Assembly (NCBI RefSeq): GCF_002979655.1 | Contig: NZ_PCPG01000009.1 | Location: 1-64,000, forward strand | Length of the DNA: 64,000 nucleotides | DNA from: Microbacterium sp. MYb45 | GTDB lineage: Bacteria > Actinomycetota > Actinomycetes > Actinomycetales > Microbacteriaceae | Reading direction: 5' to 3' | Shown here: piece by piece, positions 54,238 through 63,072 of the stretch | Position numbering within the stretch: the first letter of the stretch is position 1 | How the letters are laid out: each line of letters starts with the position of its first letter | Made by a program: the position numbers and the translations under genes | The notes under the pieces: generated by a model | Seen by the model: the letters and a program-made list of their open reading frames with translations, nothing else | Databases searched by the model: none | Told to the model about the DNA's origin: nothing

Positions 54238-54828
54238 GTGACCACCGAACCGCACGACCCCGCCGCGCAGGATCCCGCCGAAGCCATCGCGCAGGCGCTG
54301 TCCCGCCTGCGCGGGCGTCGCCCCGGCGACCGGGGCCCCGGCGGTCGTGGCCCGTCCGAGCGCGGTCGGGGTCACGGCGGCCCGCACGGCTGGCACGGCG
54401 GTCCGCATGACGACGACGCCCGCGACCACTTCGACCACCACCGCGGACACCCCGGCATGCCGCCCTGGATGGCCGACCCGTCGGGACGCCTCGGCGGTCC
54501 GGCTCGCATGCGCCTGCTCGAGGCGCTGGCCGCGGCATCCGCTCCGCTCAGCGTCAGCGATCTCGGCATCGCGATCGGCGTCGATCAGCCGCGCGCCTCA
54601 CGGCTCGTGCAACAGGCCGTCGATCACGGCTTCGTGCGCCGCGAGGCCGACCCCGACGATGCGCGACGCACCCGTATCGCCCTCACCGACGAGGGTCGCA
54701 GGCTCGCACGCGGCATGCGCGGGGAGCGTCGCGAGATGCTCACGACCGCGCTCGCTTCCTTCACCGACGACGAGCGGGTCGAGCTCGCCCGGCTGCTGAA
54801 CAAGCTCGCCGACAACTGGCAGCGCTGA
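54238..54828 (+). CDS. MarR-family regulator with His/Gly-rich N-terminal region
   Basis: A 196-residue protein. Residues 30-75 are Gly/Arg/His/Asp-rich (RGHGGPHGWHGGPHDDD, DHFDHHRGH). Residues 88-195 are a MarR winged helix: RMRLLEALAAASAPLSVSDLG, the recognition stretch VDQPRASRLVQQAVDHGFV and the wing READPDDARRTRIALTDEG. GTG 54238 appears leaderless, 6 bases after a -10 TAAAAT. It forms a divergent pair with the His-tailed regulator, and a CDF metal transporter is convergent just downstream. Confidence 0.85.
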   Translation: MTTEPHDPAAQDPAEAIAQALSRLRGRRPGDRGPGGRGPSERGRGHGGPHGWHGGPHDDDARDHFDHHRGHPGMPPWMADPSGRLGGPARMRLLEALAAASAPLSVSDLGIAIGVDQPRASRLVQQAVDHGFVRREADPDDARRTRIALTDEGRRLARGMRGERREMLTTALASFTDDERVELARLLNKLADNWQR

Positions 54829-54840
54829 ACTGCCTGCGCC

Positions 54841-55758
54841 CTAGCCGCGCGCGAACTCGAGCGACGGCTCGTCGTCGACCGACAGCGACAGCACGACCGT
54901 CTCGACGGCCTCATGTGCTTCGATCCGCCGCTCGACGTCGCGCAGCCGGCGGGCCACATCGTGCTCGCGGGCATCGCCGGCCAGATCGATCTCGGCCACG
55001 ATGAACAGCCGGTTCGGGCCCACGTACTCGATGTGCAGGTAGGTGACCCGTTCGATGTCGTCCAGCCCCAGCAGCGCGGTGCCGACGCGGGCCCGCAGCT
55101 TCGGCGCCGCCGTGGCCCCGACCAGGAACGCGATGTTCCGCCGGATCAGGATGATCGCGACGACGCCGAGCAGCACGCCGACCAGGATCGAGCCGATCGC
55201 ATCCCACGCGGCCACGCCGGTGATCTGATGCATCGCGATGGCGCCGGCTGCGATCGCCAAGCCGATGAGCGCGGCGGAGTCCTCGAAGAACACGGCCCGC
55301 AGCGTGGTGTCGCTCGTCTCCAGCACGAAGTCCCAGGTCGACGATCCGCGCTCCTTCGCCAGGCGCCGGGACTTCACCATCGCCTGCGTGAACGACGCGC
55401 CCTCGAGCACGAACGAGACCCCCAGCACGATGTACGCGACCATCGGACTCTCGACGGGACCGGTGTCGGACAGCTCCTGGATGCCGTGCATGATGGACAC
55501 GATCGAGCCGGCCGTGAAGATGCCGAACGCGGCGATGAGCGACCACACGAAGGCGTTGCGTCCGTAGCCGAGGGGGTGCCGCGCATCCTTGGTCTTCGCG
55601 CCGCGGCGGTCGGCGATGAGGAGGAAGACCTCGTTGCCGGCATCCGCCCACGAGTGCGCCGCCTCGGCGACCATCGATGCCGACGAGGTGATGATCGCCG
55701 CGATCGTCTTCGCCACCGCGACGAGGATGTTGGCGAGGAAGGCGAGGATCACGGTCAC
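54841..55758 (-). CDS. Cation diffusion facilitator family transporter
   Basis: A 305-residue membrane protein with about six helices and a C-terminal cytoplasmic domain. MVAEAAHSWADAGNEVFLL (helix 2) has the His and Asp of the metal site and FFEDSAALIGLAI (helix 5) the second Asp, in the HxxxD-like form of the SLC30A9 group. It would exchange Zn2+, Co2+ or Fe2+ for protons. It is convergent to the MarR-type gene, with 12 bases between. Confidence 0.9.
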   Translation of the reverse strand: MTVILAFLANILVAVAKTIAAIITSSASMVAEAAHSWADAGNEVFLLIADRRGAKTKDARHPLGYGRNAFVWSLIAAFGIFTAGSIVSIMHGIQELSDTGPVESPMVAYIVLGVSFVLEGASFTQAMVKSRRLAKERGSSTWDFVLETSDTTLRAVFFEDSAALIGLAIAAGAIAMHQITGVAAWDAIGSILVGVLLGVVAIILIRRNIAFLVGATAAPKLRARVGTALLGLDDIERVTYLHIEYVGPNRLFIVAEIDLAGDAREHDVARRLRDVERRIEAHEAVETVVLSLSVDDEPSLEFARG

Positions 55759-55793
55759 GCGGTCAGGCTACTCCCGCCGCGGGTGTGCACGAC

Positions 55794-57200
55794 TCAGCGC
55801 GGCGCCTTCACCGGGAGCAGCAGGAGGAAGCCGGCGATCAGGACGATCACGATGCCCAGGATGCCGTAGGCGGTCTGACTCGTCAGCACGATCAGGAGCG
55901 TCCAGGCGCCGGAGGCCATCCAGCTCGCGGCGCGACCGGTCGTGGCGTAGAGGCCGAAGATCTCGCCCTCGCGGCCGGCGGGGGTGACCCGGGCGAGGAA
56001 CGAGCGTGCCGCCGCCTGCGCCGGTCCGACGAACGCGCACAGGACGAGGCCGCCGATCCAGAAGACCATCGCCCCGGCGTCCCGCAGGAAGAAGACCGCG
56101 AGGCCGGCGACGATCATCGATCTGATCGAGGCGAGGATGATCCGCTTCGGCCCGAGGCGGTCGTCGAGTCGGCCGGCGGCGATCGTGGAGACGCCGGCGA
56201 TCAGGTTCGCGACGATGCCGAAGATGATGATGTCCTGCGCCTCGAAGTGGAACACGGCCGTGCCGATGATCGCTCCGAAGGCGAACACGCCGCCCAGCCC
56301 GTCGCGGAAGACGGCGCTCGCCAGCAGGTACCAGAAGGTGGGCCGGGTCTCCTCGTTGCGGTACAGCCCCGCGACGTCTTTCACCAGCAGCGGGTAGGAG
56401 GCGAAGAAACCGACCTTGCGCTCCGGGCGGCCGAGCGACGGCTCCGGCACGTTGAGGAAGATCGGGATACTGAAGATGATCGCCCATACGGCGCATCCCA
56501 CGGCGATCAGTCGATAGGCGAGGCCGTTGTCGGTCGACATGCCGAACCAGTCGAAGGTGTCGAGCACGACCACGATCACGAGGGCGATGATGCCGCCGAG
56601 GTAGCCGAAGCCCCACCCGAGGCCCGAGATGCGTCCGACGTTCTTCGGGTTCGCGATGCCGATGAGCATCGCGTTGGAGTTCACCGCGGCGATCTCCTGG
56701 AACACGGTCGCGGCCGAGATCAGGGCGACGCCCAGCCAGAACAGGCTCGGCGTCGGTTCGACGAACCACAGGCCCAGCATGCACAGGATCAGGGCTCCGG
56801 TGCCGATCCCGAGCCAGAGCTTCTGACGCCCGGCGGCATCCGCCCGCTGGCCGAGCACCGGAGCGAGCAGCAGGATGCCGAACGCGGCGATGGTCGAGCC
56901 CAGCCCCAGCCCGGAGGCGAGGTCCGCCTCGGCGGCCAGTCGCACCTGGTCGTTCTTGTCGAGGGCTGCCACGTCCGCGGGGAGGAATCCCTCCCCGACG
57001 AGGTACAGCGCCGTGAACACGAACGTGAGGATGACGGTGTTGAAGGGCTGCGTCGCCCAGTCCCACAGCGCCCAGGAGTACACCTGCTTCTTGGGGGCGG
57101 GCGTCTCGCCGCGCAGGTCGAGTCCGACGACGGCCACGGCGCCGCTGTTGGCGGTCGCCACGGGTTCGGGGACGCCCTGGCGAGATTCGGGTTCGCTCAT
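55794..57200 (-). CDS. MFS transporter, UMF1 (Atg22-like) family
   Basis: A 468-residue 12-helix protein. VYSWALWDWATQPFNTVILTFVF is the defining first helix of the UMF1 family; APVLGQRADAAGRQKLWL and a late RVTPAGREGEIFGLYATTGRAASW stretch agree. The substrate is unknown; family members include amino acid exporters. ATG 57200 leaves a 55-residue cytoplasmic start; longer readings pass into the upstream hairpin. Confidence 0.88.
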   Translation of the reverse strand: MSEPESRQGVPEPVATANSGAVAVVGLDLRGETPAPKKQVYSWALWDWATQPFNTVILTFVFTALYLVGEGFLPADVAALDKNDQVRLAAEADLASGLGLGSTIAAFGILLLAPVLGQRADAAGRQKLWLGIGTGALILCMLGLWFVEPTPSLFWLGVALISAATVFQEIAAVNSNAMLIGIANPKNVGRISGLGWGFGYLGGIIALVIVVVLDTFDWFGMSTDNGLAYRLIAVGCAVWAIIFSIPIFLNVPEPSLGRPERKVGFFASYPLLVKDVAGLYRNEETRPTFWYLLASAVFRDGLGGVFAFGAIIGTAVFHFEAQDIIIFGIVANLIAGVSTIAAGRLDDRLGPKRIILASIRSMIVAGLAVFFLRDAGAMVFWIGGLVLCAFVGPAQAAARSFLARVTPAGREGEIFGLYATTGRAASWMASGAWTLLIVLTSQTAYGILGIVIVLIAGFLLLLPVKAPR

Positions 57201-57261
57201 GGGGGAAGTCTGGCGGCCCACGGTGAACGCCCGGTGACGGCGCGCCGTACCGACCTCCCCG

Positions 57262-57322
57262 TTTCGAATCGCGCGAATGGCTGGATTTCGGGCCCGGATG
57301 CACCCATTTGCGCGATTCGAAA
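57262..57322 (-). terminator. Long hairpin after the RIO-type kinase
   Basis: Arms at 57262-57280 and 57304-57322 are 19 bases with a single mismatch (starting TTTCGAATCGCGC on one side and its complement on the other); the loop is 23 bases. It lies 10 bases past the kinase stop and 62 bases before the UMF1 gene, so it probably ends the kinase transcript. The length is unusual for a simple terminator. Confidence 0.7.
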
Positions 57323-57331
57323 GGGAGCACC

Positions 57332-58180
57332 TCAGGTATACGACGCGGCGAGCATCTCGGCGAACAGCTCCTCGGCGTCGCATTCGATGCGGCGCCGGGT
57401 GAACCAGTCGCAGATGTTCACGCAGTCGCGGTGCAGCAGATCGAGTCCCTGCGGGTTCGCGATGATGTCGACGATCTGCGGCAGGTCGATCACCCGCACC
57501 CGCCCTTCGTGCACGAGCAGGTTGTACGCCGACAGGTCGCCGTGGGCGAAGCCGGCCGCGGCGAAGATGTGCATCAGGTCGACCACCTGGGCGTAGTACT
57601 CCTGCAGCTCCGCGCGGTCGCTGCGCACCTGGGCGAGTCGGGGCGCGGCGGTGCCGTCGGCGTCACCGAGGAACTCCATCAGCAGCTCGGTGCCGTTGAC
57701 CTGCACCGGGTACGGCACGGGTGCGCCGAGCTCCCACATCCGGCACAGCGCCTCGAACTCGGCGAACGACCACTGCGCCGCGGCGACCTCGCGGCCGTGA
57801 TCCGACTTCTTGGCGAGGGCGCGGGTGTCGCGGGTGTTACGGGTGCTGCGGCCCTCGGTGTAGACGGACGAGCGGTGGAAGCTGCGGTGCTCGGCGCTGC
57901 GGTAGCGCTTCGCCGCGAGCAGCGTGCGCTGGGTCGGGTCGTCCGGCACGGCGCGTTCGAGCAGGAACACGTCGGCCTCCTTGCCGGTCTTGAGGATGCC
58001 GCGCTCGGTGTCGAGCGCGCCGGCCGAGGTCACCACCCACGCCGGCCACGGCTGAGGGCCGCGCTCGGACGGGGTGATCGCCGGCCAGGTGGACCAGCGC
58101 TGCCCCTCGCCGGGATCGACGTCGGCGAAGGAGAGTTCGGTTTCGAGGGAGTCGAATGAGGAAGAGAAGTGATCAGACAA
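57332..58180 (-). CDS. RIO-type serine kinase
   Basis: A 282-residue atypical protein kinase. ILKTGKEADVFLLERA is the nucleotide loop, AAKRYR holds the ATP Lys, AHGDLSAYNLLVHEG is the catalytic loop and VIDLPQIVD the metal-binding loop, all in RIO1-like form. Its target in bacteria is not known. TTG 58180 is chosen because GGAG stands about 8 bases before and the following residues (SDHFSSSFDSLE) begin a plausible N-terminus; readings up to 58264 overlap the small upstream ORF. Confidence 0.85.
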   Translation of the reverse strand: MSDHFSSSFDSLETELSFADVDPGEGQRWSTWPAITPSERGPQPWPAWVVTSAGALDTERGILKTGKEADVFLLERAVPDDPTQRTLLAAKRYRSAEHRSFHRSSVYTEGRSTRNTRDTRALAKKSDHGREVAAAQWSFAEFEALCRMWELGAPVPYPVQVNGTELLMEFLGDADGTAAPRLAQVRSDRAELQEYYAQVVDLMHIFAAAGFAHGDLSAYNLLVHEGRVRVIDLPQIVDIIANPQGLDLLHRDCVNICDWFTRRRIECDAEELFAEMLAASYT

Positions 58181-58214
58181 GGTGTGGCTCCGGGAGCAGG
58201 AGGCCACGCCAGGG

Positions 58215-58277
58215 TCAGGAGCGGGTGGCCTCGAAGGGAAGGTGGTCGGCGGTGAGCGCGACAAAGACCGTGTTCAT
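58215..58277 (-). CDS. 20-codon ORF upstream of the kinase
   Basis: MNTVFVALTADHLPFEATRS followed by TGA. AAGGAG lies 8 bases before the ATG, a better ribosome site than that of the kinase itself, and the stop is 34 bases ahead of the kinase TTG. It may be a leader peptide or a translated upstream ORF. There is no further evidence. Confidence 0.4.
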   Translation of the reverse strand: MNTVFVALTADHLPFEATRS

Positions 58278-58369
58278 GTCTTCGGCTCCTTCCGCTCGGG
58301 CTTCCCGGGCTCTTCCCGGTGCGTCGTCGAGCATAGGGCGTGGGTGGCGGGCGTGTCGAGGGGTGCGGG

Positions 58370-59488
58370 TCAGCTCCCGGTGGGCGGCGTGACCCGCACC
58401 AGCACGCCGTCGCCCTCGCCGCCGGTCGCGACCACCCAGGACCCGTCCGTCCATGCGGCGGCGTTCGCGCCGCACAGGAACGGCAGCGGATGCTGTCCGC
58501 CGGCGTCGCCGAGGCGGAGGGCGTCGGTGCGCCGGAGGGCTTCGCCGCTCGGGGTCGCCGCGCAGTGCATGCGGGGCTCGATCGCCTCTCGCGCTTCGGA
58601 CGAGCCGCCGACGATCACGCCCTGCGCGTCGCTCTGCTCCGGCTCTCCACCCCACCACAGCGCCGTGCCGTCGGGAGCGACGGCGACGAGCGGGTGGTCC
58701 GCGACCTGCGGTTCGCGGCTCAGTTCCGTGCCGTCGGCTGTGAGCACGATCCGTGCGGTCGGGGTCGCGAGATACATGCGCCCGGCGTCATCGATATCGA
58801 TGCCGATCGGCGGGACACCGGGTCGAGCGCCGGGCGCATCGTCGAGCTCGACCGGCCCGCTGTGCAGCAGGGTCCTGGCACCACTGTCGAGGTCGATGCG
58901 CACCACCTCGAAGTCGAGGTAGTCGTCGGGAGGGCGCGGCTGGTAGCGCACGACGATCGCGTCGCCATCGTGCACCGCGACGTCACCGAACTCGAAGTCC
59001 CCGTAGTCGAGGTCGCCCTCGTCGCCCACGGCGTCGCCCGGCAGGTCTCGCAGCGTCATGGTCGTGGTGTCGAACACCGAGAGCATCGGCATCACGTGGA
59101 CCCGGTCGCCCTGCACCACGACGAGCTCGGTCGGCGACAGTGGTGCCATCGCCCCGATCTTCGAGAGCGGGCCGCTGGGCTCGGTGTCGAACCTGGCGAG
59201 CGTCTCGCCATCGGCCCCGACGTGCAACCACGACCCGGAAGACGCGGTCCAGAACCCGCCCGCCCCGTCAGACGACAGCACGTGCATCCCGTACGTCAGG
59301 TCGGTCGGCGGACCGGCCGGAGTCGCCTCCGGTCCGGACCCGACGAAAGAGTTCTGGAATGAGATCGGCTCCAGGGTCCAGTCGTCCGGACCGGGCGCGG
59401 GCGGCGTGCACCCGGAGACGAACATGATCGCTGCGACGACTGCGGCACCGCGCAGCATCCGCCGCCATGACCCTCCCCGATCCTGCAT
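58370..59488 (-). CDS. Putative lipoprotein with beta-propeller-like body
   Basis: A 372-residue exported protein. RRMLRGAAVVAAIMFVSGC is a lipoprotein signal with the Cys at about residue 27. The rest is rich in short beta strands and Asp/Gly turns (GIDIDDAGRMYLATPTARIVL, VAVAPDGTALWWGG), as in six- or seven-bladed propellers of the NHL or quinoprotein kind. No catalytic motif is seen. ATG 59488 is preferred; an in-frame ATG at the MLRG position would give a shorter signal. Confidence 0.75.
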   Translation of the reverse strand: MQDRGGSWRRMLRGAAVVAAIMFVSGCTPPAPGPDDWTLEPISFQNSFVGSGPEATPAGPPTDLTYGMHVLSSDGAGGFWTASSGSWLHVGADGETLARFDTEPSGPLSKIGAMAPLSPTELVVVQGDRVHVMPMLSVFDTTTMTLRDLPGDAVGDEGDLDYGDFEFGDVAVHDGDAIVVRYQPRPPDDYLDFEVVRIDLDSGARTLLHSGPVELDDAPGARPGVPPIGIDIDDAGRMYLATPTARIVLTADGTELSREPQVADHPLVAVAPDGTALWWGGEPEQSDAQGVIVGGSSEAREAIEPRMHCAATPSGEALRRTDALRLGDAGGQHPLPFLCGANAAAWTDGSWVVATGGEGDGVLVRVTPPTGS

Positions 59489-59605
59489 CCCCACACTCTG
59501 CAAGCTCCGGCTGAGAGATCGGTGTGCCGATGCCGTCGGACGATCGGTCGGTTGCGGCGGACGCCTGATCGGGCGACGGCATCCGGATGCTGCGAGCGTG
59601 GAACC

Positions 59606-60802
59606 ATGACCATCACAGCGCCCGTCCCCACCGTGCCGGCCTCGGCCGTCACCCGCATCCGCTACGGCGGACTGATCGTGCTGATGCTGATGGGCTTCCT
59701 GCTGGTCACGGCGGAGTTCCTCCCCAACGGCGTGCTGACCGAGATGGCCGACGGTCTCGGTGTCACTCCCGGTCAGGCCGGTCAGACCGTGACGGTCACG
59801 GCACTCGTCGGCCTCGTCGTCGCGCCGACGATCGGGCTCATCTTCCCGCGTCTCGACCGCCGGTCGCTGCTGGTGTGGATGGCGCTCGCCGCGGCGGTGT
59901 CGAACCTCATCGTGGCGATCTCGCCGAACCTGATCATCGTGTTGCTGGCGCGCTTCCTGCTGGGCGCCGCGATCAGCGCGTTCTGGGCGATGTCGATCAC
60001 GGTCGCCGCCCGCCTCGCGGGGCCTGCGAACCTCGGTCGCGGCGTCATGTTCACGTCCGCGGGCGTCTCGCTGGCGACCGTGGCCGGCGTGCCGCTGGGC
60101 GTGATGCTGAGTGAGCTCGTCGACTGGCGGATGGTCTTCGCCATCGCGGGCGGGCTGATGGTGGTGCTCGCGGTCGTCCTGCGATTCACACTGCCGTCGG
60201 TGCCGGCCGAGCGCGCGTCGAGCCTGCGCCTGCTCGTCGACACGCTGCGTCGCCCGGGTATCGGGCTCGGGATGATCGGGCACGTCCTCGTGGTGCTCGG
60301 GCACTTCCTCGCCTACACCTACGTGCGTCTCGCGCTGGAGCGCATCCCCGACGTCGATGCCTCGACGATCGTGGTGCTGCTCGCGCTGTTCGGCGTCGGC
60401 GGCCTCCTCGGCAACATCACGATCGGGCTCGTCATCGACCGCACCTTCGCCTTCTTCGCCGTGTTCGCGCCGCTGGTGATCGCCGTGTCCGTGATCTCGA
60501 TGATCCTGTTCTCCGGCTCGATCCTGGGCGTGGGCATCGTGGTGGTGGTCTGGGGCTTCTTCTTCTCGTCCTGGCTGATCGTCGCCAACACCTGGGTCGG
60601 ACACCGGATGCCGGATCGGCTCGAAGCCGGCGGCAGCCTCGTGGTCGTGGGCTTCCAGGGGGCGATCACCCTCGCGGCGGGCCTCGGCGGGCTGCTCGTG
60701 GACACCCTGAACGTCGAGCCGGTCTACGTGCTCGGTGCGGCCGCGCTGCTCACCGGTGCCGTGCTCTTCGGGGTGTCGAACCGGGTCAGCAGCCGCGCCT
60801 GA
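59606..60802 (+). CDS. MFS transporter, DHA1 (arabinose-efflux-like) family
   Basis: A 398-residue 12-helix MFS protein. GFLLVTAEFLPNGVLTEMADGLGVTPGQAGQTVTVTALVG is the familiar opening of AraJ/YdhP-like exporters (quoted here in part: EFLPNGVLTEMADGLGV). GVPLGVMLSELVDWRMVF carries the exporter motif. It is convergent to the AraC-family gene. The substrate is unknown. Confidence 0.9.
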   Translation: MTITAPVPTVPASAVTRIRYGGLIVLMLMGFLLVTAEFLPNGVLTEMADGLGVTPGQAGQTVTVTALVGLVVAPTIGLIFPRLDRRSLLVWMALAAAVSNLIVAISPNLIIVLLARFLLGAAISAFWAMSITVAARLAGPANLGRGVMFTSAGVSLATVAGVPLGVMLSELVDWRMVFAIAGGLMVVLAVVLRFTLPSVPAERASSLRLLVDTLRRPGIGLGMIGHVLVVLGHFLAYTYVRLALERIPDVDASTIVVLLALFGVGGLLGNITIGLVIDRTFAFFAVFAPLVIAVSVISMILFSGSILGVGIVVVVWGFFFSSWLIVANTWVGHRMPDRLEAGGSLVVVGFQGAITLAAGLGGLLVDTLNVEPVYVLGAAALLTGAVLFGVSNRVSSRA

Positions 60803-60814
60803 CGTGGCGCGGCG

Positions 60815-61732
60815 TCAGGCGGAGACGGGGATCCGGTTGGCCAGACGCCACGACGTGGGGGTCAGTCCGGTGCGGCGCCGGAACGCCCGGCTGAACCCCT
60901 CGTCCGAGGCGTAGCCCAGCTCGCGGGAGATCTCCGAGACACTGCGTCCGGTCTCGAGCATCCGCTTGGCCGCGTCCACGCGCACCTCGGTGACGTAGTC
61001 CGCGGGGGAGCGGCCGACCGCGTTGCGGAATCGCTCCGCGAAGGTCGAGCGTGACATGGCGCCGATGCTCGCGAGGCGTTCGACCGTCCAGTCGCGGCCG
61101 GGCTCCTCATGGATGGCGTCGACGACGCGGTCGAGGAACGGGTCGTTCGACAGCGACGGCCAGCCCGCCGGTGCGCAGCCGTTCGCCGCCCAGGCGCGGA
61201 TGACCGACAGCAGCACGGTCGTCGCCATCATGCGGCAGATGACCGGGTCGCCCTGACGGGCCGGGAGCACGGTGTGATCGACGAGGCCCATGTTCAGGGC
61301 CAGGGCGGCGGCGGCCGGCTCGATGTCGTCGAAACCGGTGACGGTGAGGAAGGGCGGAAGCAGGGCGGGCAGCGGCGAAGCCGCATCCGCGAGCACGATC
61401 TCGGCGATCATGAGGCTCGTGTCGCCCTGGGCCTCGAGCGCGAACGGTGTGCGGCCGAGTGTGAGGAAGGCATCGCCCGCGACGAGCACGTCGCGGCGGC
61501 TGCTCGGGTCGACCATGAGGCGGTGCGAGTCCCGGTCGACGTCGAGGCGGCAGCCGTCGCCGAGCGGCGGATGCCCGTGCACGCCGCCTTCGACGATGTA
61601 CACGAGGGTGATGGCGCCGGTCGGGATCGGCAGCAGTGTGCCGGAGGCGAGCGACATCCGACGGCCGACGCCGACGCGGAGGTCGACGGCGCCGAGCACC
61701 TGCGAGATCGCGTCTGCGTCCACTGTCACCAT
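60815..61732 (-). CDS. AraC-family regulator with cupin sensor domain
   Basis: A 305-residue activator. Residues 1-190 form a cupin-type domain of the AraC_binding_2 kind (VDLRVGVGRRMSLASG, HGHPPLGDG); the last 100 carry two helix-turn-helix units (WTVERLASIGAMSRSTFAERF and VSEISRELGYASDEGFSRAFRR). It is convergent to the DHA1 exporter, which it may control. ATG 61732 has GAAGGC close by; an ATG at 61771 would add 13 residues. Confidence 0.9.
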   Translation of the reverse strand: MVTVDADAISQVLGAVDLRVGVGRRMSLASGTLLPIPTGAITLVYIVEGGVHGHPPLGDGCRLDVDRDSHRLMVDPSSRRDVLVAGDAFLTLGRTPFALEAQGDTSLMIAEIVLADAASPLPALLPPFLTVTGFDDIEPAAAALALNMGLVDHTVLPARQGDPVICRMMATTVLLSVIRAWAANGCAPAGWPSLSNDPFLDRVVDAIHEEPGRDWTVERLASIGAMSRSTFAERFRNAVGRSPADYVTEVRVDAAKRMLETGRSVSEISRELGYASDEGFSRAFRRRTGLTPTSWRLANRIPVSA

Positions 61733-61886
61733 GCCTTCGGCAACGCCTCCGTCGCGTCCGCTATTCCGCATCCGACTTCTTCGAGGCGCGAAACAGGTCG
61801 CATCGCTCCGACGTTCTCAACCATTCGGTTGATTCGACGGCGATGACGGCCGGATACGGTGGGAGGACCCCCACCCGAGGAGTTCC

Positions 61887-62348
61887 GTGTTCCGCACCCC
61901 CGTCCGCCTGTTCCGAGTTCTCGCGATCGCGGAGGCGATCACCTGGACGATCCTGATCGCCGCGATCATCGCCCGTGCCGTCGGCGCGCCCGGGGTCGTG
62001 GTGACGGTGGGTGGCGGCATCCACGGATTCGTGTTCCTCGCCTATGCGGCGACGGCGATCCTGGTCGCGCTGAACCAGCGCTGGCACCCCGGCGTCGGTG
62101 TGCTCGCGGTGGTCAGCGCCGTGATCCCGTACGCGACGATCCCGATGGAGATCTGGTTGCACCGCACCGGTCGCCTCGACGGTGCCTGGCGCCTCGAGGC
62201 CACGGACGACTCGCGGGATCGTCGCTGGTACGACCGCCTGATGCGGTGGTTCCTGCGGCGGCCGTGGGTGCTGGCGCTGCTGCTGGCCGTCGGCATCGTG
62301 GCGCTGTACGTCATCCTGCTGCTGGTCGGCCCTCCCGGCGGCAAGTGA
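61887..62348 (+). CDS. DUF3817 membrane protein
   Basis: A 153-residue protein with four membrane helices. LFRVLAIAEAITWTILI opens the family pattern, GGIHGFVFLAYAATAILVAL follows, and YATIPMEIWLHR is the conserved middle segment. The C-terminus has one more helix. Its function is unknown. GTG 61887 has GAGGAG at 61875-61880. It is monocistronic. Confidence 0.85.
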   Translation: MFRTPVRLFRVLAIAEAITWTILIAAIIARAVGAPGVVVTVGGGIHGFVFLAYAATAILVALNQRWHPGVGVLAVVSAVIPYATIPMEIWLHRTGRLDGAWRLEATDDSRDRRWYDRLMRWFLRRPWVLALLLAVGIVALYVILLLVGPPGGK

Positions 62349-62381
62349 GCCGCCCCGGAGTGAGCCCGGTCGGCGTGGCGA

Positions 62382-63053
62382 TCAGGGCGTGACGACGACC
62401 GCGTTCGCGTCGGTGACGGCGTCCATGATCTTCTCCGCGTCGTTGGCCATGCAGTCCACGATCGTGTAGAGACCGACTCCGGTCTGCGTGAACGCGCGGG
62501 CGGCCATGAGCCACGACCGAGAACCCTCCACCGCGCTGACCTGACGCATCTCGACGCCGCCGTTGCCGCCCGCCATGTAGCTGAACTCGCCGGTGGTGGC
62601 GACGGGGGTGATGTCGGCCGTCGGGGTCTCCAGCAGCACGCCGAGGATCGCATCGGACGACGCGCTGTCATCGCCGTCGACGACGGGCACATCGGTCATG
62701 TGGCCCTGCCAGAACCGCACCGTGCAGGTGCCGTCTGCCGTGCCGTACGTCCAGCCGCCGTTGCCGTCGTCGGGCGAGATCGTCTCCCACTGCTCGTCGG
62801 CGATGAATCCGTCGCCCCACTCGATGTAGGTGTCGGGATCGAGGTCGAGGCCCTCCTCGAAGGTCAGCGTCGTGCCGGGGGTGCCGCCTTCCGGGGCGTC
62901 CGTCCCGTCGGTCTCCGTGCCGGGCGACGGCGCCGCAGAGGGATCTGCTGCGGGGATCTGCGCGTACAGGCATCCGCTCAGGGGCAGGATCGCGAGCGTC
63001 ACGATGGCGGCGGCGGTGCCGAGGCGGCGGGTGGCGGAGGCGGTCCACATCAT
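62382..63053 (-). CDS. Putative lipoprotein, unknown function
   Basis: A 223-residue exported protein. The signal LGTAAAIVTLAILPLSGC ends in a lipobox Cys and is followed by a Pro/Ser/Thr/Gly-rich linker. The body has Trp and Gly-rich segments (DGNGGWTYGTADGTCTVRFWQGH) and two further Cys (one in TCTV, one in VDCMAND) that may form a disulfide. No family recognised. The ATG at 63053 is followed at once by a second ATG. Confidence 0.75.
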   Translation of the reverse strand: MMWTASATRRLGTAAAIVTLAILPLSGCLYAQIPAADPSAAPSPGTETDGTDAPEGGTPGTTLTFEEGLDLDPDTYIEWGDGFIADEQWETISPDDGNGGWTYGTADGTCTVRFWQGHMTDVPVVDGDDSASSDAILGVLLETPTADITPVATTGEFSYMAGGNGGVEMRQVSAVEGSRSWLMAARAFTQTGVGLYTIVDCMANDAEKIMDAVTDANAVVVTP

Positions 63054-63072
63054 GCCCGTCAGCCTAGCCACT

